A stretch of 64,000 bases of DNA from Gnetum montanum (lineage: Eukaryota > Streptophyta > Gnetopsida > Gnetales > Gnetaceae). Each line of letters starts with the position of its first letter. Within the stretch, counting starts at the first letter, position 1. The stretch is taken from positions 708,354 to 772,353 of the forward strand of contig MNCI01014407.1 in assembly GCA_015680685.1 (NCBI GenBank). The letters run 5' to 3'. The notes under the pieces are model-generated. The model saw only the letters and a program-made list of their open reading frames with translations, made no database searches and was not told the DNA's origin. The translations under genes were made by a program, and so were the position numbers. Shown here piece by piece: positions 44,441 to 54,835 of this stretch.

Positions 44441-46780
44441 TATATTTGGTCTTTTGCATGTGATGTATTTTGATTTTCTATTTTTGCTTATTATTAATAT
44501 CATTTTTAGGATCAACCCCTCAACAAAATGAGCTGTTCCACCACAAAAATTTATATCTTGCTTAATCATATTAAATTTAGTTTCAATTTCATTAGTGCCC
44601 AATGTTATTCTAGGCATTCTAAATATCACCTCACCCTCTAAAGGAATTTCGTTAGTCAAATTATTTCCAATTGGAAACCCAACAATCAATGGATTAAAAT
44701 CTAGGTAATATTTGCTAATTATTTTGATATTCACTAGATAGGGACAATTTTATAATCATTATTTAAGAAAAAATTTAGTTAATATATAGTATGCATTTTT
44801 GTAATTACAATGGTATACATCATGCTTTTCATATTTATGGATTACATGCACAAAAATAGTAAAGGTTTAACCATTTTCTTCTAAGTTAGTAAAATAATGT
44901 ATTCACCTTTTTTGGGTTGGTAAATTCATTCAAAATTCTATATAAAACTCATTTAAAAAATTAAAAATAATATACAATTGTTTATTTTGGCATTAAAGCC
45001 AACTACCAGCCGGAAAAAATTTCACCAATCTAACCACAAGACAAAGTTACACTAATTTAACTAAAATAAAAAATGTATAAGTTTTTAACCCTTTTTTTGG
45101 GGCATTAAAAGATACCTCATTAAAATAACACCAACAAAATTTTTAATCATATTACATTTTTGTTGGTGTAAACAAACTAAGAGCTAAGGGCACAAACTCT
45201 ACCTACAAAACAAAGTAGATGTAACCCACTAGATAAGAGTATCCCACCACAAGTCTACTCCACTAAGTCACATGATTTGTGAATTTTTTTAAAGTTAAAC
45301 TCATTGAGATTTTTTAGAAATATGAATGTGAATGCATGTAAATTTGATGAAAAAATTAATGTAAATAGTGGTATTTGTTTTTTAAGTTATAAGGTTGGAG
45401 TTCAAGCCTACACACAACCACTTGAAGAGAGGTTAGACTTTCACTCATCTATCCACCCTTTGATGCTTTCAGTTAGCAAGATTAGCATAGTCTTCATGCA
45501 TTGTAAAGATATTCTAAATAGTGGAAATCAAACTTCTTAACATTAACTTTACCAAACTATATGATGTATAAGATAATTTTTTCAAAAATTAAGGTGATAA
45601 TTAAGAATATGCATGAAATTGTTAATTTTTTAGAAATTATTTTGAGCATAACTTAAAAAAGTATTACAAAGAAGGTAATAAACTTACACATCAAGTTATC
45701 CCTCTTCCCTCTTGTTGAAGTCATGATTGCCATATAAAGATAATTTATAATTAAGAATGAATAAGCTCACTTAGTATTTTGAAATTACAAATTGACAAGT
45801 TACATCCCTAGAATTGAGTCTTGGAAATTGCTAATATTTTCTTCCAAATTATCTTCCAATTGCTTAAAATAGGTATTCACACTTGCAAGATCACAAGCTC
45901 TTGCAAATTGTGGCATTAAACCTCTCATATCAATTAGCTCTCTAAATCCATATTCTCCGGGATTCATTTCATGCCACACTTCAATAAATCTACTATGACC
46001 ATTTAAATATTTTGTGGGGAAATCTTTGAAGCACTAAATTCATTAAATTCTAAAAGGTTTGCTTCATAGAGTTATTAGGCTAATTTGTGAAGCATACAGA
46101 CTAATAATGTTGATGACCTAATTTTTAAGTACAATTTTTATGCCTATAATTGTGTGACCATTGTAGTTTACGAATACCAATTTATCATTGATAAATTCAT
46201 CTATGACGATGAAAACTGAATACTCTATTTAAAAAAAGTTTATAACCTACACTTAAATTTTGCATTTTCTCCTTTTTCTATTTGTTTGTTTTTTGTTTTA
46301 GATGTTGATTTGTCTTTCCATTACATCAATAATCTCAAGAGTCTCTCTTTTGAAAGTCCTAATATTTTACATCAATCAAAATTTTTATGATTGAACTTGT
46401 TACTTTATCGCACTTATCCCTACCTACTTTCCGCAACATTACAACATTTTGGAAGATAACTTGACAAGCCCCTGCTTATTTTATAGAGCAACTAGACTCG
46501 TAACGGCTGTGTATTACACTTAAACGGAATACTTTTAACATGAATAAAATTTAAAAAAGAACTCGTTATTTTATGGCATAGTAAAATGAGTGAACTACGT
46601 CACATTAAACCTCCTTAATTCTTTCCTATTCGGCGTAGGACCCACCATGGCAAAATTGCAATTCCAGGTCCCCAAAGTCCCACCAGGATATTGAGGAGCT
46701 CATCTGTGTTTTCTCTTTTCTAATCTCATACGTTGCATGTTGTAGCACTTTACAGTTAACATTAATGCAAATCTTTAAAT
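44441..46780. other. AT-rich intergenic DNA with two unrecognised minus-strand frames
   Basis: Mostly AT-rich with short frames. On the minus strand, 44485-44734 reads coherently ('DFNPLIVGFPIGNNLTNEIP', 'ITLGTNEIETKFNMIKQDIN', 'FCGGTAHFVEGLI'), and a second frame at 45800-46033 is listed separately. No LTR, LINE or gene match was recognised for either. Confidence 0.45.
45800..46033 (-). pseudogene. Unrecognised 77-codon open C-terminus
   Basis: On the minus strand from 46033 to the TAA at 45802-45800, after an in-frame TAG (46036-46034), the reading is open for 77 codons. It has varied, protein-like composition despite the AT-rich surroundings: 'CFKDFPTKYLNGHSRF', 'IEVWHEMNPGEYGFRELIDM', 'RGLMPQFARACDLASVNTYF' and 'KQLEDNLEENISNFQDSILG'. 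There is no obvious ATG before 'EMN'. It looks like the end of a mostly helical protein or an exon of one. The family is not recognised; an old viral or transposon insertion and a host exon are both possible. Confidence 0.4.
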
Positions 46781-47231
46781 TTTCATACCTGCAACCAAGC
46801 AGGCGACAGATTGAAAGCGCCAGTATGCAGCATGCAATTTCCAGAGTGCCCAATCTTTCACTTCTTTTCACGTTGAAGTAACACAAAATACAGTGAAGCA
46901 GATAGTTTTTGTCCAAGTCCAACGTGCCAGAAGCTTCCGCTTCAATTAGGTGGTAGAGCTGTAACAAATTTCCTTGAAAACGTGCCATGCTTTTTGCATT
47001 CTCCATGTTCATACCTGCAACCAAGCGAGAGCTTGAAAGCGCCAGTATGCAGGATGCAATTTCCAGAATGCGTGGTCTTTCACATCTTTTCGCGTTGCAG
47101 TGACACAACGTACACCGAAGCAGACAGTCCTTGCCCAAGTCCAACGTGCAAGAAGCTTCTGTCTTCAATTTGGTGGCAGAGCTGTAACAAATTTCCTTGA
47201 AAACGTGCCATGCCTTTCGCATTATGCATGA
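46626..47231 (-). CDS. Unrecognised minus-strand frame containing a 226-bp tandem duplication
   Basis: A 198-codon frame is open on the minus strand (47222 to 46626). Two tandem units (plus-strand 46783-47008 and 47009-47231) each encode a version of 'ARFQGNLLQLYHLIEAEASG', 'TLDLDKNYLLHCILCYFNVK' and 'LEIA.CILALS..RL'. Each unit ends, on the minus strand, at 'ttggttgcag|gtatgaa', a good splice-donor context, so the units look like a duplicated exon. The frame is open across the first unit boundary. Function is not recognised. It lies head-to-head with the MATE exon copy at 47366, about 140 bp away. It may be a real exon pair or a relic. Confidence 0.4.
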   Translation of the reverse strand, partial: SCIMRKAWHVFKEICYSSATKLKTEASCTLDLGKDCLLRCTLCHCNAKRCERPRILEIASCILALSSSRLVAGMNMENAKSMARFQGNLLQLYHLIEAEASGTLDLDKNYLLHCILCYFNVKRSERLGTLEIACCILALSICRLLGCRYENLKICINVNCKVLQHATYEIRKEKTQMSSSISWWDFGDLELQFCHGGSYAE

Positions 47232-47365
47232 CTTTTCATAAATAAATGTAAAAAGTTAACATATGGTTTAGGGAAGCTTGTGAAAATCTACCCACTTCAG
47301 TGGCGCCGACGACTTCAAAGAATCTGTGTCCTTGTGTGGGTTGTGGGAGATTTTTGCATTTGAAG

Positions 47366-47620
47366 ATGAAAGGACCACCACCTGCAGTGGATTCTGTGAA
47401 GAAGCCCCTGTTGCGTGGAGTCGGAGATGGAGACGACGGAAAAAATGTGATTTGCAGTTGGCCTGTTTTCAGAAATGAGATGAAAAGACAGCTTCCCATA
47501 GCTGTGCCCATGATTCGCGTGAACATGGTCCAGATTGTTTCGGGACATCTCACTGAGCTTTCTCTTTCTGGTATTTCTGTGGCCCCTTCCTTCTGCACAG
47601 TCGCCGGCTTCAGTTTTATG
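47366..47620 (+). pseudogene. MATE exon-1 copy with helix-1 deletion
   Basis: ATG 47366 opens 85 codons that parallel exon 1 of the intact gene: 'EPLL'-like 'KKPLLRGVGDGD', 'CSWPVFRNEMKRQLPIAVPM', 'GHLTELSLSGIS', 'SFCTVAGFSFM'. It ends at the same donor (ATG|gtatgc, 47620). It is 30 nt shorter: the helix-1 segment that reads '[10 protein letters not shown]' in the intact gene is missing, with no frame change. None of exons 2-8 was found downstream. Intron-1-like text survives at 50130-50390. It is therefore probably a truncated duplicate. Confidence 0.85.
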
Positions 47621-47939
47621 GTATGCTTATATTTGATTGCCTACCTTTGGCCAGTCATTTCTATTGTGATCTTGTTCGTTGCCTGCCTCTGGATCAGCTA
47701 TTTCTATCTTGATCTTGTCCTGTTTGACAGAATGACGACGTGGGTTGACAAAATGGATGAAGATAAACGTTTGTGACTGATTAAATTTGAATATGAATGC
47801 TGAAGTAGACAAGGCAAGATGAACCGTCTGGAATATCATGACAGATTAGTTATTTTAACAGAGTAATAATTTTGGTTTATGTTATTCTCCATCTTATCAA
47901 TTTGAGGGAGGTACAGTAACAGCACACATAAAAATATCA

Positions 47940-48140
47940 AATCATCATCATTATTCTAGCATTATTCTAGCCTTGTCCCAACTGGGATGGGCTTTTTTAA
48001 GTTTCTTTCATTATTTTTGCTATATCTTTTTCTGTTATTCCTCTTAGTGGTTTTCTTATATTATAGCATCTTTTTTTTATAGTGTCATTGTCTCATCTTC
48101 TTTGCAGTTTACACATACCCAAATCATCTAAACTGAACTG
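47940..48140 (-). pseudogene. RTE-type LINE 3' end, 5'-truncated, in the MATE copy's intron
   Basis: On the minus strand this reads 'agatgatttgggtatgtgtaaac' (FG.V), then 'ggaataacagaaaaagatatagc' and ends 'ccagttgggacaaggctagaataatg..atgatgat'. It follows the same order as the clearer copy at 44190-44440 and has the same terminal 'ttgggacaag' block and short repeat tail. It is only the last 200 bp of a LINE, as expected from 5'-truncated insertion. Confidence 0.7.
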
Positions 48141-48292
48141 CCATTGCTGTAACGTTACAGCAATGGCAGTTACATAACTGAACCTCTAACCTAGGTTTCA
48201 TACCAAATTCATACAACTAAGCTTAAGATCTTATGTCATAATCTAAACATATATTTATACAGCATTTATTTTCAAATGCTAGTGTAATATGT

Positions 48293-48382
48293 TAGCAGGT
48301 GTTGATGCCTAAATTTTAGGAAAAAAACTAGTTTGTTAGTAGGTGTTGATGCCTAAAGTTTAGGAAAAAAAAAAACTAGTTT
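48293..48382 (+). repeat. Tandem duplication of about 45 bp
   Basis: 'gttagcaggtgttgatgcctaa' and 'aaaaactagttt' are followed at once by a second copy starting 'gttagtaggtgttgatgcctaa' and ending in the same 'aaaaaactagttt'. The second copy has a longer A run. Confidence 0.8.
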
Positions 48383-48636
48383 AAGGAAACTATTGTCTAG
48401 GGTGCCTTGAGTCTGAAACCTAGGGACCTAGGGCCTCCTGTATGCATTCAAAACCTGGAATAATCTCAGCTCAAAAAGCAACAAACTGAAAAATTTAAAT
48501 CAAATAACCCTTGAATTTTAACCTTTGACAGTGAAGTAACTACTAAATGTAATTTTAAATTATCCGTGGCTCCCCTCTTGTTCAAAATAAGAGCAGCTCT
48601 TTTTCTTCAAACCCTAACCGCGTTGTGATATCTTTA

Positions 48637-48873
48637 ATGGCCGTTGTTGCCACTGCTGTTTCTCCGTGCGCTGTATCTCCACCGGCAGGTCGCTCCGTCG
48701 CGCTGTTGCCAACACTGGAGAGAGACCTCCGGCGATTTTTTTTTCACTTTGCTATATCTGCTGCTGCTCCTTTTATAGCACCTCTCCGCCGGTGCCATGA
48801 ATGCCCACGTCCGCCACTCGCCCACGTTCTCCATGGCCACAACCATTTGCCAAATCCCAAAAACAGAAAATAA
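48637..48873 (+). CDS. Doubtful 78-codon frame in a GC-richer patch
   Basis: An ATG at 48637 opens 78 codons (Ala/Pro/Arg-rich, 'VSPPAGRSVALLPTLERDLR'), ending TAA 48871-48873. The patch 48590-48900 is clearly richer in G+C than its surroundings and is preceded by 'ttcttcaaaccctaacc', a common plant 5'-leader style. A second frame overlaps on the minus strand. No family was recognised, and the composition alone does not make it a gene. Confidence 0.2.
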   Translation: MAVVATAVSPCAVSPPAGRSVALLPTLERDLRRFFFHFAISAAAPFIAPLRRCHECPRPPLAHVLHGHNHLPNPKNRK

Positions 48874-49444
48874 CACACACAAAATCTCAATCCCCCTCTT
48901 TTTTTTCTGGCTTGACTATGTTGAATAAGCAGAATCAGAATCAGAAACCGAAAATAGCAGCAATGGCGTCGTGATTCGTGATTTTTACAGAAGAATTCCA
49001 TCTCCACACCATGACAAGATCGATCCAATAATCCGCAGCTGCTCTGCTCCGGTTTTTGTTGAGGATGATGTTTGCGTGCAAAGAAATCGATTTCTTCTTC
49101 TCCTTCACTTCACTGTTACAATTTGAAAGAGAAGGACGTGCCGGATTTTTCTTAACCACAGTGCCTGTAATTGTTGGGTATGATAAGGACGACCATTACG
49201 ATGGCTGCGCCGGGCAATATGTGCCAAAGTGGCCACGACCGGATGATAGTGAGTGCACCACGTGTCTCACACTCAACAAAATCTATCCAAAGTTTGGCAT
49301 CCAAAGGCTGTTACTGTTTATTGTTGGTGATATTAAATTAAGCACAATCTAATCCCGTTCCGTTTTGTTTCCATTCTGTTTCCCCACCAGATACGTCTCC
49401 TTGATAAGGACTTTTATTGTTCCAATTTCTTTTCTATTGATTTA

Positions 49445-49992
49445 CTGTTACGGTTTGGCCATTTGGGCAGCTAAGATTGTTATGGTTTGGCCATTTGGGT
49501 CGCTAAGACGACTACGATTGGGGCATTTTTCTCCATGTTTCTACTGGATGGCAATAATTTCAAAGTTGCATGATACCTTTCATTATTCAAAGCAGTTTTA
49601 TTCAAATCATTTTTGTTGGATGAAAAAAGGTTGCAGGATACTTTTCATTGAAAGCACTATTATTCAAAAACTTTGTATGATACCTTTCATTGAAAGCAGC
49701 TTTATTCAAATTATTCAAAAACTTTGTATGATACCTTTCATTGAAAGCAGCCTTATTCAAATCATTTCTGTTGGATGACAATAATTGAAAGGTTGCATGT
49801 TACCTTACATTGAAAACACCCTTATTCAAATAGTAAAACCATAGCTTGGTGATTAGGTTAGTAAGTCATGGCCTGGTACCTAGCATAGGTGATGTTGGTA
49901 CCTAGCATAGGTGATGTTGGCATCAACAGTAAGTTTTTTAAAAAGTGTGGCTTTTATAATTTCTTAAAAAGTGTGGCTTTTATAATTTCTTT
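49445..49992 (+). repeat. Cluster of short tandem duplications
   Basis: Four separate arrays occur in 550 bp. They are 'ggtttggccatttggg.(c/t)(a/c)gctaag' twice (49455-49510); a degenerate array of about 50 bp around 'gatacctttcattgaaagcagc.ttattcaaa' (49558-49830, five or so units); 'ggtacctagcataggtgatgtt' twice (49877-49918); and 'aaaaagtgtggcttttataatttctt' twice (49937-49991). None is coding. Confidence 0.8.
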
Positions 49993-50129
49993 GATTGAAA
50001 TGATATGCTAACCGTATTTTTACCATTAATCAAGGTAATGGTTCTGGTTCTTTCCATCATTTTAGATACGTTTGGATGATGCTTGATAGAATGCTTATTT
50101 ACTACGCAGAATTAAATATTCACTCTGTT

Positions 50130-50390
50130 TTTTAAAGAAAAATACCATTTCATTATAACCTTTAACGTAACCCATTTGGGTTGAGCCTACGACGTATATA
50201 GAATGCAAGCCATGAGTCTTGCAGGATGAGTTCATTGGCCTTCTCTAAGATTTGAATCCATAGAAAGGGATACGTAACCATTGAAACATGGATGTTTTTG
50301 GGTGGGTTTTGAAAACAGTTAATAAAATATTACATAACATTGAATATAACATTTAAAACATCATGAATTGTTCAGTTGCTTATCTGTAAC
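50130..50390 (+). repeat. Copy of MATE intron 1 sequence
   Basis: Colinear with 18265-18500 of the intact gene: 'ccatttcattataac.ttta', 'gtaacccattt', 'gagtcttgcaggatgag', 'atttgaatccatagaaa', 'accattgaaacatggatgttttt', 'ggtggttttg' and 'aataaaatatt.ca...tgaata.aacatttaaaacatc.tgaat.gttcagttgctt'. Homology stops near 50390, before where exon 2 would lie. With the exon-1 copy at 47366 it shows that the duplicate was a genomic segment, not a processed transcript. Confidence 0.85.
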
Positions 50391-51058
50391 CATGCCGTTA
50401 TAAACAATGGTGTTATCATTACCTATAACCACGTCTCATAAATTCCTATGCCTTGTGACAATGTTGAAAGTCTAATACAAACACAATACTCTTGGGAAAA
50501 CAAAACAAAAAAGAAAGGCCGATCAAGGGAAAAAAAGGTCCAGATATGTATATAGTAGTTTTCCATGAAAAATCTTTGGAGAGGCATTGGGCATTACTTT
50601 GAGGTTTTTCAAATGAAGTTGAAAGTGAAATTTTATTACATATACTCTTTACATCTATTTGACATCTATTTGACAGTGGAAATGTATACGCAATGAGTTT
50701 TGGAAACATATGAGAAATACCAGTGTTCTTACTGAAGCAATGTATGAAATTTTAAACAGTTTTGAGAAAAATGGTTTTCTAAAGTACCATAGGAAGCGAG
50801 AGACTGACTTTGATTTGCTGACTTTTTTCAATAATGTCCATTTGAAGACAGGAGATCCTAGGAGACTCGACTGAATTCAGTTTAAGCCATTGTTCTGACA
50901 ATTTCTTGGTATCTCAAGAATTCAGTTTCTACCATTTCTTTCAAACATTTATATCTTGGATTGCTTTGATTCTGAGTGGTAGAATTCAAGCCCTAAACCT
51001 TACCAATAAGCTACACTTCATTGAATAATTCATGGAATCTTGAAAACATTAAAAAGTT

Positions 51059-51479
51059 TTAGTAATTGCTAAACTCATGTTTAGGGCTGTTACCAGTCAT
51101 AATTATAAAGAATGGTGGGTATGAGATGTAAGGTGAAATTAGAAACTCAAGTAGCATAGTGAAAGAATCTAGTGTGTTAATGCTTATCTGGCCAAGCGGG
51201 GCGAGAAGGGAAAGTTTCAAAGGATAAATCGTACCAAAAATCCAAAGGACAACCATGGCAACCATGCCGTAGAAGGAAGGGGCAACAGAAACACCAGCAA
51301 GTGAGGGCTGACGGAGTTGAGCCACATAGATGTTGCTCACAAGTGCCAAAGAGCTCTGCAACATATTCATAGCAATCACGGGCACTCCTATGTTGGACTG
51401 CTTCTTAGCCTCATCCCAAAAAACAAGCCAGCTGCACCTCCAACCCTCATCATCACCTCTCAAGCAGAGGCTGTTTCAT
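51059..51479 (-). pseudogene. Second MATE exon-1 copy, antisense, diverged
   Basis: The minus-strand reading has 'CSWLVFWDEAKKQSNIGVPV', 'IAMNMLQSSLALVSNIYVAQ' and 'LRQPSLAGVSVAPSF', clearly MATE exon-1 text, then loses similarity. The likely start (ATG at 51479-51477, 'MKQPLLER') is in a different frame from the body, so a small frameshift lies near 51455. The helix-1 segment deleted at 47366 is present here, so the two copies are independent. No downstream MATE exons were found on the minus strand. Confidence 0.8.
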
Positions 51480-51622
51480 CAAATCCAATGTGCAATTGCA
51501 ACCATTGGGCCCACAACATTGATGTGTAGCAACACCAATGGTTTGAGGCTGTTTCATCAAATCCAATGAGCAATTGCAACCATTGGGCCCACAACATTGA
51601 TGTGTAGCAACACCAATGGTTT
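51467..51622 (+). repeat. 78-bp tandem duplication over the MATE copy's start
   Basis: Two units of exactly 78 bp (51467-51544 and 51545-51622) begin 'gaggctgtttcatcaaatcc' and differ at about one base ('tgtgcaat' / 'tgagcaat'). Because 78 is a multiple of three, the duplication keeps frame on the minus strand and doubles the start-codon context. Confidence 0.95.
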
Positions 51623-52084
51623 TGATTTTCTTTTACTTGCACTTGAATGAGGAAGTGCTTTTTGCTACCTTGAGAGATATGCCATAAGCTTCTTGAGGTG
51701 CCTATTGAAACCTGCACCCAATGTATAAATTTAATACTTGTTTGCCGTTTTTGGGCATTTTTTTGGCATAAAATACAGGCAAAAATTAAAGTTCCCTGTT
51801 TCCAAAAATTGGCAAAACTAAAACAGCATGTCGTGGATAGCAATATATTAACCTTATATATGTACATACATACTACATTCAGTTGTTTCTATGTAGATTC
51901 ATTAGGCTTTATGAGCAGAAAATCATAACCTGCAACCTTGATGAGATGTGAACCTGCCAAGCAAGCTTAATCTAATGTTTTTATATTCTTGTTACAACTA
52001 TGTACCTGTATATTCAATTAATTTGATCTAGATTTAGCGAGATCTATGAAAAATGTTAAATGAGCTTACTACAAGCATCAAAGA

Positions 52085-52699
52085 AGCATTGAAGATGAAG
52101 GTGCGGAAAGATGCAATGCAAAGGGAGTATGACTCCATCATGAAGAATCACACATGGTCCTTAGGGGACAAACCTCTTAAGGCATGAAAGATGAGATTCC
52201 TTTGGAGGATACCTCTCTCTACAAAGGCATGAAAGTCAAGTCTTGATATAGAATTTCCAAACTCATACCTCTCTAGGTTTATGCAAGAACCTAGACAAAG
52301 CTACACAAATGCCCTCAATCATGTCTTAAGGTATGTAAATGGGACTTGTGATTTTGGCATCAAGTTTGTCAAAGGTGATTGAAGGTTTCATGCCTTTTGT
52401 TATGCAGACTGCAAAGGAGATCTTGAAGAAAGAAAGTCTACATCTGAAAGCATCATCTTTCATGGGCCAAATCTCATATATTAGAGCAACAAGAAGAAAA
52501 CATCAATGACAGTATCTTCATGTAAGGCAAAGATTATGGTAATGGTGGGTTGTTTTCAACACATTTTGTGGCTCAAAAGACTCTTCCCTCAATTGAGCTT
52601 TGAAGTCAATTTGTCCATTGAGCTTATGGTGGATAACTTTTTAGCCATACAACTCTCAAATGAGCTTTGAAGTCAATTTGTCCATTGAGCTTATGGTGG
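52085..52699 (+). pseudogene. Ty1/copia RT-RNase H relic, left part
   Basis: Starts 'DAMQREYDSIMKNHTW' (copia RT N-terminal block), followed by a deletion, then RNase H-region text in order: 'RFMQEPRQSYTNALNHVLRY', 'VNGTCDFGIKF', 'FCYADCKGDLEERKSTS' (usual 'YcDADwAGd...RKSTSGy'), 'SNKKKTSMTVSSCKAKIMVM' and 'LWLKRLFPQLSFEVNLSIEL'. A tandem duplication of about 68 bp lies at its end. Element G interrupts the reading at 52700; it resumes at 60802. Confidence 0.8.
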
Positions 52700-53489
52700 T
52701 GATGAGTGGCGAGGTACCCCTACATTCAACCATACGAATACGAGCGTCTCACGCGCAATCCAGTTGAACTCCAAGAACTAAGTGCTTACGCGCCTTAATG
52801 GAACACTTAAGGTTAATCAATTGCTGTCTTTCCAAACTTACTTGTATTGTCACGGTTGTATGGTTAAGTAAGCTTGAGGTATATGATTTTTGTGTCTTTT
52901 ATCTTTTTAATGTCTTATGCTAATAGGGGAAGGTGAAGAGAACTAAGTAACTAACTTTTATTAACTATTCACTAAGTAAGTTCTAATTTTCCTAACACCA
53001 ATATCCGTTCCCACTTACCGCACACACCCTGAACCAATGCAACGCTACTGGGATTACCAAATGTTATTCGTTAGTGGGTTACCAAGTGTTACACACATGC
53101 TCGAAGTGGTTGTATTGAGTGCACTTAACTAGGAGAGTCAAGGGTTGAGAGAGATTAATTATCTAAGAAAGCATTTAAACATTTAACAATAATTAATTCC
53201 TATTTAGCTTAGTCCACATGCTGCAAGGTTTATCAGAAAGTTCATCTTTATTGTCGTACACAAATGTGTGCTTAGGTACAATTTGCTTGAATAAAGATCC
53301 GTTCACTTTAAGACTTCTACTGTGGGCCCATGGAAATTATTCGAACTCTGGAATGGTAAAACTGCAAGAGTTTGGCTAAGGGTCTAAATCTAGATGCCTA
53401 AAATAGGGAAAGCCGCCTCTTATTTATAGACATTGCGGCGAGCTACCATATCGCGTACGCAATATCGTACGCGATATCGTGGCTCATCA
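52700..53489 (-). mobile_element. Element G 3' LTR
   Basis: 790 bp. On the minus strand it runs from TGATGAGCCACG (next to the purine tract 'gtcatgggggta') to 'gccactcatca'. U3 dyad 'gcgatatcgtacgcaatattgcgtacgcgatat'-like text lies at 53440-53482, and the TATA box reads 'cttatttatag' on the plus strand (53419-53429). Confidence 0.92.
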
Positions 53490-54796
53490 TACCCCCATGA
53501 CTGAATGAAAACTTGTCCTCGAGTTCCTTACAAAATATTGGGAAGGTATGGGATTACTGACTTGAATGACACTAATGGTGAATAGAGTGACATGTGAATG
53601 GATCATCATTACAATACATGACAATACTAGTGTTCATGATAACAAGAGTAAATACTATACACACTTGACATCCAACCTTATTTGGCAGCTGAGAGAGAAG
53701 AGAGAAGAGAGATAGAGAAAAGAAGAAGTCTGTTGTTGTTGATGCCAAGATTGTGCTTTTCATTGTCCATCCATAAGTGCGTCATCATTCTTGTTCTTTG
53801 CATAACTGCTCCAGCACTAGTCCATTCCAAGTGTTCCCTCCAGATCCAATCCGTTGTTATATGATTACCATTTGCACACACAACACAGTCTTATATTAGC
53901 AAGGATAAATGGATCACAATACAGTTGATACCTTGCTTCGGTGTAAGGTCCATTGGTTGAGTTGTGACATGGCTTATGCGGATTTTGGAGATAGAACATT
54001 GGTGACTACCCAAGGTGTAGGGGTTAAGAGAAAATCGAAAAAATTGGGCCAGGACCTCCATGACTAAGAGCGATCCTCCAGTAGCGAGAGAATGGAAAAA
54101 GATAAGAAATAAAAAAGATGGAAAAAAAGAAACAACGGCCATGCCAATAAAATGGATGTCAAGGATGGAAATGAATAAAATAAATGTTGATTGCAAAAAT
54201 GTTTAAGGGAAAGAAATTAACTGATGCACCAAATAGGAATGATAGTGGGTCCTCCCCAAAGTAGGCTCATGCCCTTAATGCCTTGACAATCCCACATTCA
54301 AAGAGTCCATAGGCTTTAAAAATGTCATTTGAAAATAAGAGTTAAAGTCTTAACCACAAGAATTTACCAAAAAGAAAACAATGCATCAACCAAAATATGG
54401 ACTATTGATACAACCGGCAATGAGGTGAAAAATAGAGAAAGAAGGATGGAAAAAAGAGAATGGAATGGAGTCTCGAGAATAAGGTGGTGTACAGCCCCTT
54501 GTGTATTAATGGTTAATGTGACTTAGTAGATTTCATTCCAAATCCAGCCTCAAACAATCCACATCTAGTGACTTCGCATTAATACATTTGACCAATCCAT
54601 CCACCTGAAGCAACACGAATGCCTCCGTCAAAGAGTCGCCACCATTCCGACGAAACGAAAAAGGAGAAAGTAGGAAGCGAGAAAGGGTCTTAGTTAGAGA
54701 GAACATATTTGTTTAGTTCCATAACCAATGCTTATAGCCCAGGTGATTATTTCATCTAAGGGGTGTGCTTTGAATTCTCACTTTTTTTTTTCTCTC

Positions 54797-54835
<39 letters not shown>

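Noticed and set aside
48634-48882. Minus-strand frame overlapping the GC-richer patch
   Set aside because: Shadow of equal quality to the plus-strand frame; neither shows a family signature, so only one low-confidence entry was kept.
49558-49830. Possible CRISPR-like array of repeated units
   Set aside because: Repeats are degenerate, contiguous and without unique spacers; this is eukaryotic DNA with ordinary tandem duplications.
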